A stretch of 64,000 nt of DNA from NCBI RefSeq assembly GCF_000718005.1, contig NZ_JODV01000011.1; one strand, written 5' to 3'. The DNA is from Actinoalloteichus_B caeruleus. Its GTDB lineage: Bacteria; Actinomycetota; Actinomycetes; Mycobacteriales; Pseudonocardiaceae. This document shows positions 51,389 through 60,530 of this stretch, piece after piece; position 1 is the stretch's first letter, and every line of letters starts with the position of its first letter. The position numbers and the translations under genes are program-made. The notes below the pieces were generated by a model. It made no database searches and was not told the origin of the DNA. It saw only the letters and a program-made list of their open reading frames with translations.

Positions 51389-51907
51389 TCATGACGCCGA
51401 CCTCAGATCGTCCAGCGAGTCGCCCAGGACGCCTCGCAGGGCCTCCAGCCCCCGGGCGGTCTGGCTCTTCACGGTTCCCTCCGAGCACTTCATCACGGCG
51501 GCGACGCCCGCGACGTCCATGCCTTCCAGGAACCGCAGCACCAGCACCGCGCGCTGACGGGGGGCAACCTGTCGCAGGCCGAGCAGCAGCGCCTCCCGCG
51601 TCGCGACCCGATCGTCGAGATCCGTCGACGAGACGGGTTCGTCGGGCATCCGCTCGACCGTGTGTTCGCGGCGCCACGGCCGCCGGGACTCGTCGATCAT
51701 GGCGCGGACCACGGTGCGCCGGACGTACGCGTCCAGCGCGTTCCGGTCCCTGATCTTCCGCCAACGCCGGTGCAGGGCCACGAACGCGGTCTGTGCCAGA
51801 TCGTCGGCGCGGTGCCAGTCACCGCACAGCATGTACGCCATCCGTCGTACCGCCTCCCGCCGAGCCGAGAAGTACTCCGCGAACTCGGCCTCCTCACGCT
51901 GGTCCAC
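51389..51907 (-). CDS. SigE-family (TIGR02983-like) ECF sigma factor
   Basis: 172 residues from GTG 51907 (GGAGAGG, 5-nt spacing). Region 2: FAEYFSARREAVRRMAYMLCGDWHRADDLAQTAFVALHRRWRKI, read over residues about 10-52. Region 4: LLLGLRQVAPRQRAVLVLRFLEGMDVAGVAAVMKCSEGTVKSQTARGL, about 110-157. The MAYxLCGDxHxAEDL pattern is typical of this family. It is coupled to the anti-sigma-like gene at 50558. The protein ends soon after region 4, with no extra sensory domain. Confidence 0.9.
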   Translation of the reverse strand: MDQREEAEFAEYFSARREAVRRMAYMLCGDWHRADDLAQTAFVALHRRWRKIRDRNALDAYVRRTVVRAMIDESRRPWRREHTVERMPDEPVSSTDLDDRVATREALLLGLRQVAPRQRAVLVLRFLEGMDVAGVAAVMKCSEGTVKSQTARGLEALRGVLGDSLDDLRSAS

Positions 51908-52010
51908 GCGGACCTCTCCGCTCCTCGTGCCGCTGATGACAGGACGTAACACCCGCCGCTTACGGTTGCACCGGCCCTCCGACGCTTTCCCGGCGGGGTC
52001 GAGCGATGCT

Positions 52011-52041
52011 TTGACGCACCACTCAGGCTATGTGGTGTGAT
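52011..52041 (+). promoter_or_regulatory. promoter for leaderless threonine aldolase mRNA
   Basis: TTGACG (52011-52016) and TGTGAT (52036-52041), 19-bp spacer, 6 bp before GTG 52048. The spacing implies transcription starting at the GTG, i.e. a leaderless mRNA, which also decides the start codon. Confidence 0.45.
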
Positions 52042-52047
52042 CTGTTC

Positions 52048-53115
52048 GTGACCAAACTAGTGCCGATCGACCTTCGTTCCGACACCGTCACCAAGCCGGA
52101 CAGGACCATGCGCGCCGCCATGGCCGACGCCGACGTCGGCGACGACGTCCTCGACGGTGATCCAACCATGCGCGAACTGGAGGAGCGCTGCGCGCAGTTG
52201 CTCGGCATGGAGGCGGCGTTGTGGACGCCGTCCGGCTGCATGGGCAACACCATCGCGCTGATGGCCCACCTCCAGCGGGGTGACAGCTTCCTCGCCCCGC
52301 ACCTGGCGCACGTCCTCGGCAACGAGCTGGGCACGGCGGCATGGCTCGCCGGGGGGATGCCGCAGGCGTTGCCGTGGGTCACCCCCGGCGTGCCCGCCGC
52401 CTCCGACATCACCGCGGCCTCGGCCAGCGCCGGGCCCTACTACGCGCTGCGGACCAGGCTGTTCTGCCTGGAGAACACGCACAACGCGGCCGGAGGCGCG
52501 GTCGTCGCACCCGACGAGCACGCGGTGCTGGTCGCGGCGGCGCGGGAGGCCGGACTGCGGGTGCACCTGGACGGGGCGCGGCTGTGGAACGCCTCGGTGG
52601 CGATGGAGGTCCCTCCCGCCGCCCTGACGGTGGGCGTCGACACCGCGCAGGTGTGCCTGAGCAAGGGGTTGGGCGCGCCGGTCGGCTCGGTCGTCGCCGG
52701 CTCGGCGGAGTTCGTGGCGGAGGCGCGCCGACTCCGGAAGATGCTCGGCGGCGGGGTCCGGCAGGGCGGTGTGCTCGCCGCCGCCGGCCTGGTCGCCCTG
52801 GACCGCGTCGACCAGCTCGCCGAGGACCACCAGAACGCCCGGCTGCTGGCCGACGGCCTGCGGGAGATCGGCTGGCAGGTCGACACCCCCCAGACCAACA
52901 TCGTGCTCGCCACCACCCTCGACCTGCCGACCACGCTGAGCAGGCTGACCGCCCTTGGCGTGCACGCCAGCGCGATGGCCGGCCGGGTGCGGATGGTGAC
53001 GCACCGCGACGTCACCAGGGCCCAGATCAAACAGGTGCTGCGGCGGATCGGCAAGGACGCCACCCGGCCCAGCGGAGGACGTTCCCTCGGCTCATCCCGC
53101 GCCAGCGCGTCCTGA
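52048..53115 (+). CDS. low-specificity L-threonine aldolase (PLP, beta-eliminating lyase family)
   Basis: 355 residues from GTG 52048; the frame also allows ATG 52030. Family features: IDLRSDTVTKPDRTMRAAMADADVGDDV, YGxDPTM-like DGDPTMRELEE, ENTHNAAGGAVV, VHLDGARLWNASVA (Asp binding the PLP ring nitrogen), and CLSKGLGAPVGSVV, whose Lys forms the internal aldimine. It cleaves L-threonine/allo-threonine to glycine and acetaldehyde. No ribosome site is seen, in line with the inferred leaderless start. Confidence 0.92.
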   Translation: MTKLVPIDLRSDTVTKPDRTMRAAMADADVGDDVLDGDPTMRELEERCAQLLGMEAALWTPSGCMGNTIALMAHLQRGDSFLAPHLAHVLGNELGTAAWLAGGMPQALPWVTPGVPAASDITAASASAGPYYALRTRLFCLENTHNAAGGAVVAPDEHAVLVAAAREAGLRVHLDGARLWNASVAMEVPPAALTVGVDTAQVCLSKGLGAPVGSVVAGSAEFVAEARRLRKMLGGGVRQGGVLAAAGLVALDRVDQLAEDHQNARLLADGLREIGWQVDTPQTNIVLATTLDLPTTLSRLTALGVHASAMAGRVRMVTHRDVTRAQIKQVLRRIGKDATRPSGGRSLGSSRASAS

Positions 53116-53402
53116 CCCGGTGGCCGAGGGCGGGCGGCACCGCGACCCGGCAGGACCGCTCCGCGGTCCGTCGAGGTCGGCGCGCACCCCACCCGACGCC
53201 GGACCGGCGGCCAGCCGGCCGCCCACCTCATCACTCCCCACGGGGATCGCACGCCCGGTCCCGGCCCACCGGCCGGGACGGAAAGGGCACCGCCGAACGG
53301 GCAGCGCCCCACGCGCCGCCGTCGTGGACCGCGACGGTGCCGCGAGGGCCACCGGTGTCCGCCACCGGCCACCCCGGGTCACTGGCACCGGCCCGGCCAG
53401 CC

Positions 53403-53428
53403 GACCTGACCGGGTGACCGGTCAGGTC
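53403..53428 (-). terminator. intrinsic terminator after small membrane protein gene
   Basis: GACCTGACCGG (53403-53413) and CCGGTCAGGTC (53418-53428) form an 11-bp perfect stem with a GTGA tetraloop right at the stop of the minus-strand gene. It may also end the threonine aldolase transcript. Confidence 0.75.
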
Positions 53429-53603
53429 ATCGGGGCAACTGCTTCTGGTTCCTCCCCTTGATGGCTCCGTACGCGGCGGTGCCCACGAAGAGCACGGCAC
53501 CGACGATGAGGAGCCACCAGAGCGCCTTGAACACGGCGCCCAACACGGCCAGGCCGAGCCAGATCACCAGCAGAACTCCGACGACCTTCCAAATCGTCGA
53601 CAT
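53427..53603 (-). CDS. 58-residue membrane protein
   Basis: ATG 53603, GGGAGG upstream. Two hydrophobic helices (VVGVLLVIWLGLAVLGAVF and LWWLLIVGAVLFVGTAAYGA) with a basic C-terminus (IKGRNQKQLPR) give a hairpin with both ends in the cytosol. Similar tiny membrane proteins are widespread in actinomycetes without known function. A clear terminator follows. Confidence 0.7.
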   Translation of the reverse strand: MSTIWKVVGVLLVIWLGLAVLGAVFKALWWLLIVGAVLFVGTAAYGAIKGRNQKQLPR

Positions 53604-53896
53604 GTGCGCCTCCCTCACGGCGTTCTCGGGACGTCGGCGAAGCCCCGGCTTGTCGAAACCAGCTTCGCACGGCCGGCCGGCACGCGAGACGGTCCCGCCC
53701 CGGTATCAGGGAAATCTCCGGGTGCGCCCGGAGAGCCCGCGACCGCGCGCGGGGGCGGCGGAGGGCACCCCCGCCCGGTCGGCCAGGCCCCGCCTCCGCC
53801 TCCGCCTCCGAGGGCGAGCCCGGCACGAGCGCCCCGCGCCCCGGTCACCCACACCGAACGGGACGGGAACCGGGCGGTGTCTCCTAGGCTCGGGGC

Positions 53897-55075
53897 ATGT
53901 CCTCCCAGCGCAGTCTGGCCACCGCGGCCAGCCGGGCCCAGGTGCCGCCGTTCTACGTGATGACCGTGCTCGACGCGGCGGCCCGCCGCCAGCGGGAACG
54001 CGGTGACGTGATCTCCCTGGCCGCCGGACAGCCGTCCACGCCCGCCCCGGCCCCGGTCCGCCGCGCGGCGGCCTCGGCGTTGGAGGGCAGCACGCTCGGC
54101 TACACCGAACAGCTGGGGACGGCCGAACTCCGGGCGGCCATCGCCCGGCACTACGGCACCACCTACGGGGTCGACGTGCCAGCCGAGGCCGTGACCGTGA
54201 CCTCCGGGGCGTCCGGCGCGTTCCTGCTGACCTTCCTGGCCGCCTTCGAGGCCGGGGACCGGGTGGTGCTGACCCGCCCCGGCTACCCCGCCTACCGCAA
54301 CATCCTGCGCGCGCTGGGCTGCGAGGTGGTGGAGCTGCCCGTCGGCGCCGACACCGGGTTCCAACCCACCGTGGAGATGCTGTCCGAGGTCGAGGGGCCG
54401 GTGCGGGGTCTGGTGCTGGCCAGCCCGGCGAACCCCACCGGTTCGGTGTTAGCCGGCGAGGAGCTGCGGGCCGTCGTCGAGTGGTGCGCCGAGCACGACG
54501 TCCAGTTGGTGTCCGACGAGATCTACCACGGCATCAGCTTCGGCGCCGCCACCTCCTCGGCCTGGGAGTTCTCCCGCGACCCCGTCGTCATCCACTCCTT
54601 CTCCAAGTACTGGTCCATGACCGGGTGGCGGCTCGGCTGGGCCCTGGTGCCGGAGGGGTTGCGCGACGCCGTGTCCGCCCTCGCCGGGAACTTCACGGTC
54701 TGCCCGCCCGCGATATCGCAGGCCGCCGCGCTGGCCGCCTTCGACCCCGAGTCCTACGCGGAGGCCGACGCGCACGTGGAGCGCTACCGGGTGAACCGCG
54801 ACCTGCTGGTGTCCGGTCTGACCGGCCTGGGCATCCGGGGGATCGCACCCCCGGAGGGAGCCTTCTACGTCTACGCCGACGTGTCCCACCTGACCGGGGA
54901 CAGCATGGAGTTCAGCCGGCGGTTGCTCGCCGACACGGGCACGGCCGTGGTCCCGGGCGTCGACTTCGACCCCGTCGAGGGGCGGAACTGGATCCGCATG
55001 TCGGTGGCCGGCGCCACCGAGGACATGCGGGAGGCGGTCGCCCGCATCGGGGGCTGGTTGCCGACCCTCACCTGA
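53897..55075 (+). CDS. class I/II PLP aminotransferase
   Basis: 392 residues. Aspartate aminotransferase fold: ISLAAGQPSTPAP, LGYTEQLGTAELRAAIARHYG, PANPTGSVL (Asn contacting PLP), VSDEIYHGISF (Asp and Tyr), HSFSKYWSMTGWRLGW with the PLP Lys, and the C-terminal WIRMSVAG with the substrate carboxylate-binding Arg. The amino donor/acceptor pair is not predictable. ATG 53897 is the natural start. Confidence 0.9.
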   Translation: MSSQRSLATAASRAQVPPFYVMTVLDAAARRQRERGDVISLAAGQPSTPAPAPVRRAAASALEGSTLGYTEQLGTAELRAAIARHYGTTYGVDVPAEAVTVTSGASGAFLLTFLAAFEAGDRVVLTRPGYPAYRNILRALGCEVVELPVGADTGFQPTVEMLSEVEGPVRGLVLASPANPTGSVLAGEELRAVVEWCAEHDVQLVSDEIYHGISFGAATSSAWEFSRDPVVIHSFSKYWSMTGWRLGWALVPEGLRDAVSALAGNFTVCPPAISQAAALAAFDPESYAEADAHVERYRVNRDLLVSGLTGLGIRGIAPPEGAFYVYADVSHLTGDSMEFSRRLLADTGTAVVPGVDFDPVEGRNWIRMSVAGATEDMREAVARIGGWLPTLT

Positions 55076-55086
55076 TGACGGCACGG

Positions 55087-55122
55087 CGTCGACGGGGTCA
55101 GCGGCCGCCGGCCCCGTCGACG
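55087..55122. terminator. bidirectional terminator
   Basis: CGTCGACGGGG (55087-55097) pairs with CCCCGTCGACG (55112-55122) between the convergent aminotransferase and GNAT genes; its right arm overlaps the end of the GNAT gene. Confidence 0.65.
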
Positions 55123-55607
55123 TCCAGCCGCCGCGTCATGAAGACGCTGTTCGGGTCCTCCCGGTAGTCCCCGAACGGCGGGCAGGGCGTGAACCCGTGC
55201 CGCGCGTAGAGCCGGCGGGCGGGCGCGAAGAAGTCCTCGCTGCCGGTCTCCAGGCTCACGTCCCGGTAGCCCCGGCGGCGGCACTCCTCGAGCAGGAAGC
55301 GGAGCAGGTGCGCGGCCACCCCGCGGCCCCTGGCCTCCGCCCGGGTCCGCATCGCCTTGATCTCCCCGGCCATCGGGGACAGCCGCCGCAGCGCCCCGCA
55401 GCCCAGCAGGGCGTCCCCCTCCCACACCGTCCAGAAGGACACGTCCGGCGCGACCAGCCCGCTGTGGTCGAGGGCGTGCACGCTCTCCGGGGGCGAGGTG
55501 GCGCGCATCTCGCCGAGGTGTTCGGCGACCAGCTCGCGCACCTGGGGCCGGGACAGGTCGTCACGGTCGATCGTCAGCGGGGGCACGGCCGGTTCTGAGC
55601 TGGTCAC
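55098..55607 (-). CDS. GNAT-family N-acetyltransferase
   Basis: 169 residues. Acetyl-CoA motif A is IKAMRTRAEARGRGVAAHLLRFLLEECRRRGY (Q/RxxGxG/A), followed by VSLETGSEDFFAPARRLYARHGFTPCPPFGDY, a pattern of the small PaiA/YsnE-type GNATs, with conserved SVFMTRRL at the end. Length is normal. The acceptor is unknown. Confidence 0.88.
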   Translation of the reverse strand: MTSSEPAVPPLTIDRDDLSRPQVRELVAEHLGEMRATSPPESVHALDHSGLVAPDVSFWTVWEGDALLGCGALRRLSPMAGEIKAMRTRAEARGRGVAAHLLRFLLEECRRRGYRDVSLETGSEDFFAPARRLYARHGFTPCPPFGDYREDPNSVFMTRRLDVDGAGGR

Positions 55608-55767
55608 GGCAGCAGCCTAGGCGCTTCGCCGCCCCACCCAGGGCCGGACCGCCCCCGCCGTGAGCGCCGTCCCATCGCGGCGTCGACCACCGTCGAGGGC
55701 CGGTGGGGCGCCCGCCGCCGGTGGTCCGCCGGGAAGGCGGAGCCGGCGACGGGAACCCCGGCCCGGG

Positions 55768-57222
55768 TCAGGCGGCGTCGCCCGCCCTGTCCCGCTCCCG
55801 TCGGCGCGCCACCGCGCCGAGGACGAGGTCCAGGGCGAGGAACGCCGCGAGGCTGATCCCCAACAGCGGCAGCCACCAGCCGACCAGGCCGGCGACGGCG
55901 AGGACGGCGGCCACCCCCCACCACGGCGCCCGGCGGAAGGCGCCCCGGCCGGGGGCTTGCCCGCCGAACGCGCCCGGCTCACGGGTCGGTCGACGCCTCC
56001 ACCACATGGCGTACCCGAGGACCACCATCACCGCGATCCCGCCGGCCACACCGACGAGCAGGATCTGGTTCGGCAGCCCGAACATGGTGCCCATGTGGAT
56101 GTCGACACCCCACCGGGACAGCTTCGCGGCCAGCGGGTAGTCGTCGAAGTCGACCCGGTCGACCACCTCCATCGTCGTGCCGTCGATGGCCACCGCGTCG
56201 ACCTCGGTCGGGTAGCTGCGCTGGATCTCCTGCACCACCCACGCCGTGCCCGGCTCGGCCGGCGGCTGGATCTCCACCAGCCCGGTGTTGACGTTCACCC
56301 GTTGGGCGATCGCCAGGACGGCGTCGAAGGTCGCCGGGTTCGCATCCCCGGTGGGGGCGGTGATCACCCCGTGGTGGTGATGGTGGTCGTGCTCCCCGGC
56401 GTCCTCGGCTTCTCCGCCAAGGCTGGTGCTGACCGCCGGCGTCTCCCAACCCAGGGCCGAGCGCATCGACGACACGCTGGTCCCCCCGAACTGGGACCAG
56501 GTGATCCCGGTGGCCGAGAGGAACAACGCGCCGAGCAGCACCCACACGCCGAGCGAGGCGTGCCAGGACAACAACCGCCGCTGCCCCGTCCGCCGGACGT
56601 TCGGGACGAGGAAGTCCCGCTTCGACCGCGACCGGCGGACCCGGGCGATCCACAGGCCGAGCCCGGCGAGGACGACGACCGCCAACCAGGAGGCCGCCAG
56701 CTCGCTGTAGACGCGGCCGACGTCGCCGAGGTGCAACCCCCGGTGCAGGTTGTTGATCCAGGTGCGCACCGGCAACGCGCCGCTGGTCCCGTACACGGTG
56801 AGGTCACCCCGGACCTCACCGGTGCCGGGGTCCACGAAGACGGCCCGCGACTCGCTCGGGCCCAACCCCTCCTCCGCGAACATCACCCGCGTCGTGTCGC
56901 CCGGTTCCGGGGCGGGGCGCACCGCGCTGAGCGTCGCGCCCTCGCCCTCGACGTGGGCCTGGGCGATCTCGATCTGCTCGGCCAACGGGAGCTGGACCTC
57001 GCTGACGGGGACCTGGAGCTCCCGCTGGTAGATCGCCTGTTCCAGTTGCGGGGTCAGCGCGTAGAGGGCACCGCTGATCGCCGCGACGAGGATGAACGGC
57101 CCGACGAGGATGCCCGCGTAGAAGTGCAGCCGCCGCAGCAGCTGCCCCAACCACCCGCGCCGCCCGCTCCCCGCCGCCGACCGTTCCCCCCTGGTGGGCG
57201 GGGAGCTGAGGGACGTGCTCAT
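55768..57222 (-). CDS. PepSY-associated TM protein (iron-regulated membrane protein family)
   Basis: 484 residues. Four or five membrane helices, with PepSY-like segments between them: the first helix is near residue 35 (HFYAGILVGPFILVAAISGALYAL), then RELQVPVSEVQLPLAEQIEIAQ, a helix near 175, LSWHASLGVWVLLGALFLSATGITW near 215, a His-rich cytosolic or external loop (EHDHHHHHG near 280), and C-terminal helices. His residues in helices could ligate heme. It is the last gene of the copper/DyP cluster, 9 bp after the peroxidase gene. A ferric or cupric reductase role is suspected for this family but not proven. Confidence 0.8.
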   Translation of the reverse strand: MSTSLSSPPTRGERSAAGSGRRGWLGQLLRRLHFYAGILVGPFILVAAISGALYALTPQLEQAIYQRELQVPVSEVQLPLAEQIEIAQAHVEGEGATLSAVRPAPEPGDTTRVMFAEEGLGPSESRAVFVDPGTGEVRGDLTVYGTSGALPVRTWINNLHRGLHLGDVGRVYSELAASWLAVVVLAGLGLWIARVRRSRSKRDFLVPNVRRTGQRRLLSWHASLGVWVLLGALFLSATGITWSQFGGTSVSSMRSALGWETPAVSTSLGGEAEDAGEHDHHHHHGVITAPTGDANPATFDAVLAIAQRVNVNTGLVEIQPPAEPGTAWVVQEIQRSYPTEVDAVAIDGTTMEVVDRVDFDDYPLAAKLSRWGVDIHMGTMFGLPNQILLVGVAGGIAVMVVLGYAMWWRRRPTREPGAFGGQAPGRGAFRRAPWWGVAAVLAVAGLVGWWLPLLGISLAAFLALDLVLGAVARRRERDRAGDAA

Positions 57223-57231
57223 GCCGCCCCC

Positions 57232-58455
57232 TCAGCCCAGCAGGGTGTCGCCGACGTAGCCGTCCTCCGCGCACCCCGGTGGGATCGCGAAGACGGCGGA
57301 GCCGATCGGCACCGTCCACTCGTTGAGCAGGTCCAGTTCGTCCAACCTGCGTTGCAGCGGCACGAACTGCCGGTCGACGTCGGCCTGGAACGAGACGAAC
57401 AGCAACCCCGAGTTGGAGATCTCCGAACCCGAGGGCGGGTCGTCGTAGTTGTAGGCCCGCCGGAAGATCTTCTCGTTCGGATCGTCGCTGCGGGCCCGGC
57501 GGACGTGGGAGAACTCGGGGATCACCGGGAACCCGATGGGCGTGGTGGCCTCGAAGTCCGGTTCGTCGAACTCGTCGGTGCCCGTCAGGGGCGCGCCGTT
57601 CGACAGGTACCTGCCGACGGACTGCTCCCGGCCAGGCCGGTCGAGCCGGTCCCACCCCTCCAGGTCCATGTGGATGCGGCGCACCACCATCCCCGTGCCC
57701 CCGGCCAACCAGCCCTCGGTGTTCCACACGAGCCGCTCGAACTCCTCCGTCCCGGGCTGGGGGTTGGTGGTCCCGTCGATCTGGCCGAACAGGTTCCGCA
57801 TCGTCGTGCCCGGCCGCACCGACCCGTGGGCGTGGTGGAACCCCCGCTGGGTCCACCGGACGGAGGCGAAGCCCCGGGTGTCCTTGAGCAGCATCCGCAC
57901 CGCGTGCGCCACCGTCATCGGATCGTCCGCCGCGACCTGGATGAGCAGGTCGCCGTCGCTGAACTCGGGGCGGAGCCGGTCCACCCCGAAGTCGGGCAAC
58001 GCCCGCAACCACTCCGGCCGGGTTCCGCCGGCGCGGTCGACCAGACCGGGGCCGAAGCCGAAGGTGACGGTCAGCCGCGCCGGGGTGACGGCGAGCTCCG
58101 GTTCCGAGTCGGCCAGGGCGGGCACACCCTGGGTGAGGCGGGCGGCGTCGTCGCTGAGGATGCGCATCATCCGCCGCAACGCGTCCGCGTCGGTGGAGTC
58201 CCGCAGGTCCAGGGCGACGAGGACGGCGTGCGCCTGCGCGGGCGTCGCCACCCCCGCCTGGTGGACGCCGTGGAAGGGAACCGTCTCCTCCCCGTTCAGG
58301 GGTGCGGCCGGCTCGCCCTCCGCCGGCCGCCGGTTGAGCACGTGGTCCGCGCCGATCGCCGTGGCCGCGCCGATCCCGGCGACGGCTCCTCCGAGGAGGA
58401 ACCGCCGCCGGGTCGAGCCACGGCGACCGGAGTCGGCGCTCCGGTCGCCGGCCAT
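57232..58455 (-). CDS. Tat-exported DyP-type peroxidase (EfeB-like)
   Basis: 407 residues. A twin-arginine signal (STRRRFLLGGAVAGIGAATAIG) is at residues about 14-35. DyP features are GLVDRAGG, the distal GxxDG-type loop FGQIDGTTNPQPG with the catalytic Asp, RRIHMDLEGWDRLDR, VIPEFSHVRRARSDD (proximal His) and GLLFVSFQAD. EfeB relatives take or oxidise heme at the cell surface as part of iron uptake. Here the neighbours are copper proteins and there are no efeUO genes, so delivery of Cu or peroxide defence at the envelope is an alternative. Its ATG overlaps the PCu(A)C stop (TGATG). Confidence 0.9.
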   Translation of the reverse strand: MAGDRSADSGRRGSTRRRFLLGGAVAGIGAATAIGADHVLNRRPAEGEPAAPLNGEETVPFHGVHQAGVATPAQAHAVLVALDLRDSTDADALRRMMRILSDDAARLTQGVPALADSEPELAVTPARLTVTFGFGPGLVDRAGGTRPEWLRALPDFGVDRLRPEFSDGDLLIQVAADDPMTVAHAVRMLLKDTRGFASVRWTQRGFHHAHGSVRPGTTMRNLFGQIDGTTNPQPGTEEFERLVWNTEGWLAGGTGMVVRRIHMDLEGWDRLDRPGREQSVGRYLSNGAPLTGTDEFDEPDFEATTPIGFPVIPEFSHVRRARSDDPNEKIFRRAYNYDDPPSGSEISNSGLLFVSFQADVDRQFVPLQRRLDELDLLNEWTVPIGSAVFAIPPGCAEDGYVGDTLLG

Positions 58456-58991
58456 CAGTGGTCCATGTCCATGTCGTGCTCGGAGTCGCCGCCCTCGTAG
58501 GACTCGTTGGCGCCCGAGTACTCCTTCACCGGTGCCGAGAACTCGAAGGTGGAGTCGTCGGAGAAGGTGAGGGTGAAGGTGACGTCCTCACCGGCATCCA
58601 GTGGGCCGGTGAGGTCCATCAACATGATGTGGTCGCCGCCCGGCTCCAGGGACAGCGAGCCGCTGGCCGGGACGACGAAACCGCCCTCGACCTCACGCAT
58701 GACCATGGCGCCGGCCTCGTTCTCCACCGTCTCGTGGAGCTCCAGCACCGTGGACGCCGGCGTGGTCACGCTGACCACCGTGACGTCCTCGTCACCGCTG
58801 TTGGCCAGTTCGCCGAAGGCGGCGGACATGCCCTCCTCGGCGGCCTTCACCCACGCGTCGTCCATGCGGATGACGTCGGCGGCGGGAGCGGCCTCCGCGG
58901 GCTCCTCCTCGTCGGTGGAGGCGCAGGCGGCCAACGCGAAGGCCGTCGCGGCCGTGAGGGAGACGAGTGACGCGGTCTTCCGACTGTTCAT
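58455..58991 (-). CDS. PCu(A)C-domain copper chaperone lipoprotein
   Basis: 178 residues with a lipobox near residues 21-24 (FALAACAST), so it is membrane-anchored outside. The domain has the copper motif H-x10-M-x-x-H-x-M in variant form: ELHETVENEAGAMVMREVE, then GGDHIMLMDL. It also ends in a Met/His/Asp tail (SEHDMDMDH) that may bind copper. Such proteins hand Cu(I) to cytochrome oxidase or other cuproenzymes. It is part of a compact operon with DyP and CopC. Confidence 0.87.
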   Translation of the reverse strand: MNSRKTASLVSLTAATAFALAACASTDEEEPAEAAPAADVIRMDDAWVKAAEEGMSAAFGELANSGDEDVTVVSVTTPASTVLELHETVENEAGAMVMREVEGGFVVPASGSLSLEPGGDHIMLMDLTGPLDAGEDVTFTLTFSDDSTFEFSAPVKEYSGANESYEGGDSEHDMDMDH

Positions 58992-59019
58992 CAGGGGTGT
59001 TCCCTTCGATGTTGCCGAC

Positions 59020-59637
59020 TCACCCGGCGTCGGCCGAGGAGTCGGTTCCGCCGGGCCGGGCCCGGCGGCGGCGAACGAGGACCGTCAGGGCGAAGGCGGC
59101 CGTGGCCACGGCCGCTCCGATCACCCCGACCAGGACGGCGCGGGGCACACCGCCCTGTTCGTCGGTCTGACCCTCCGCGGTGTCACCCGCGCCCGTGCTG
59201 TCCCCCTGCTCGGCCCCCACGGTCGCCCCGTCGTCGCCCTGGGCCAACGGTTCGCCGTCGCCCAGGGTGAAGGGGATGATCCCGCTCACCGGGTGGCCGT
59301 CGGAGGACACCACCCGCCACCGGATCTCGAAGCCGGCGTCGGTCATGCCCTCCTCCAACGGCACCGTGACCCGGGTGCCGTCCAGTTCGGGTTCACCCGC
59401 CGCCCAGTCCCGGCCCTCCTCGTCGACCACGATCACCGCGGCCCCGATCGTCAGGACGTTGCCGGAGAACTCCATCACCACCTCGGAAGGGGGCGACTCG
59501 AGCCGTTCCCCCGCTTCCGGGGTGCTGGACAACAGCTGGTCGTGGGCGAAGGCCGGCGTGACCGGCAGGAGCAACGCGCACAGCGTGAGGAACGCGCCCA
59601 GGAGCAGCGCGCGTGGACGTGACAGGACAACGGGCAC
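59020..59637 (-). CDS. CopC-domain copper resistance/transport protein
   Basis: 205 residues from GTG 59637. Signal peptide (ALLLGAFLTLCALLLPVTPAFA), then mature His1 in AHDQLLSSTPEAGERLESPPSEVVMEF, the typical CopC N-terminus that binds Cu(II), and DAGFEIRWRVVSSDGHPVSGIIPFTLG. A Gly/Glu-rich linker and one C-terminal membrane helix (RAVLVGVIGAAVATAAFALTVLV) anchor it. There is no CopD fusion, and the His-rich membrane gene upstream might take the CopD place. Confidence 0.88.
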   Translation of the reverse strand: MPVVLSRPRALLLGAFLTLCALLLPVTPAFAHDQLLSSTPEAGERLESPPSEVVMEFSGNVLTIGAAVIVVDEEGRDWAAGEPELDGTRVTVPLEEGMTDAGFEIRWRVVSSDGHPVSGIIPFTLGDGEPLAQGDDGATVGAEQGDSTGAGDTAEGQTDEQGGVPRAVLVGVIGAAVATAAFALTVLVRRRRARPGGTDSSADAG

Positions 59638-59745
59638 GACGGGGACCTTTCTTCGGCCGGTACGCCGCGAGCGACGGCAGAAGGAGACGCCGCACGCTGT
59701 CGGCGCTGGGAGGGGAACCACCACCCGGGGCGGTGGACGGAGACG

Positions 59746-60378
59746 TCAGACCACGCCGAGAGGGGGCGGTCCCCGCCGTCGGCACGCCGACGGGAAGTAC
59801 CCGAGAGGGAGGAGCACCCGGTCCCCGTACCCGCGGGGTAACCGCACGTCGGGGGCGTGCGGTGGGCGGAGGTCGAGGACGTGCAGCCGGTGCCGCAGCC
59901 ACGCGGCGAACGCCGCCGCGAGCCGGCGGAGCCCCACCAGGGCGGCTTCGCCCCGGTACAGCGCCGCCACCGTGATCACCGCCGCCGCCCCGTGCCACAA
60001 CCACATCGACGGCCCGCCGTGCAGGTGCGGCTCGACCACCGCCGCCGAGGTGCCCAGCGCGTGGTGGTGCTGGTGGTGGTGCTCGTGGAGCACCGGCGGC
60101 CCGTGGTGGTGGTGCGCCGCGTGCGGATCGGCCCCGACCACGAAGAGCAGGTGGAACAGCACCTGGCTGGCCGCCACCGAGACCGACAACCGCGCCAGCG
60201 ACAGCGACCGCCCGGCCAGCGCCACGCACACGACCACCGACACCGCCAGGGGCACGGCGACGCCCGACCAGGCCGGCGGGGTCCCGCCGCCCGCGACGTG
60301 CGAGACCAGGGCGAGGAAGGTGGCTACCGACGCGGCGGCCGTCCCCCGGAGGAGTCGGCGAGCTGGCGGTGTCGGCAC
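59746..60378 (-). CDS. histidine-rich membrane protein of the copper cluster
   Basis: 210 residues with four predicted membrane helices. The loop between helices 3 and 4 is extraordinarily His-rich (DPHAAHHHHGPPVLHEHHHQHHHALG, split around residues 85-110, plus EPHLHGG), suited to bind or buffer Cu or Zn. The C-terminus is Arg/Leu-rich. No family recognised with certainty; position upstream of CopC suggests a metal sensor, carrier or permease helper. Confidence 0.7.
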   Translation of the reverse strand: MPTPPARRLLRGTAAASVATFLALVSHVAGGGTPPAWSGVAVPLAVSVVVCVALAGRSLSLARLSVSVAASQVLFHLLFVVGADPHAAHHHHGPPVLHEHHHQHHHALGTSAAVVEPHLHGGPSMWLWHGAAAVITVAALYRGEAALVGLRRLAAAFAAWLRHRLHVLDLRPPHAPDVRLPRGYGDRVLLPLGYFPSACRRRGPPPLGVV

Positions 60379-60530
60379 GGCGCGATTGTCGCAGTTCGGC
60401 CGCCGGTGGGGACACGGCCCATAGGTCCCGTCCCCTCTCGGCCAACCGGAGTAGCGGCGGGCGGCCGTGATCCCCTGACCTCGATGGACGCCGCCGCGCG
60501 GCGGAGCGGGATGGCCGTCTCCCTCCGTGC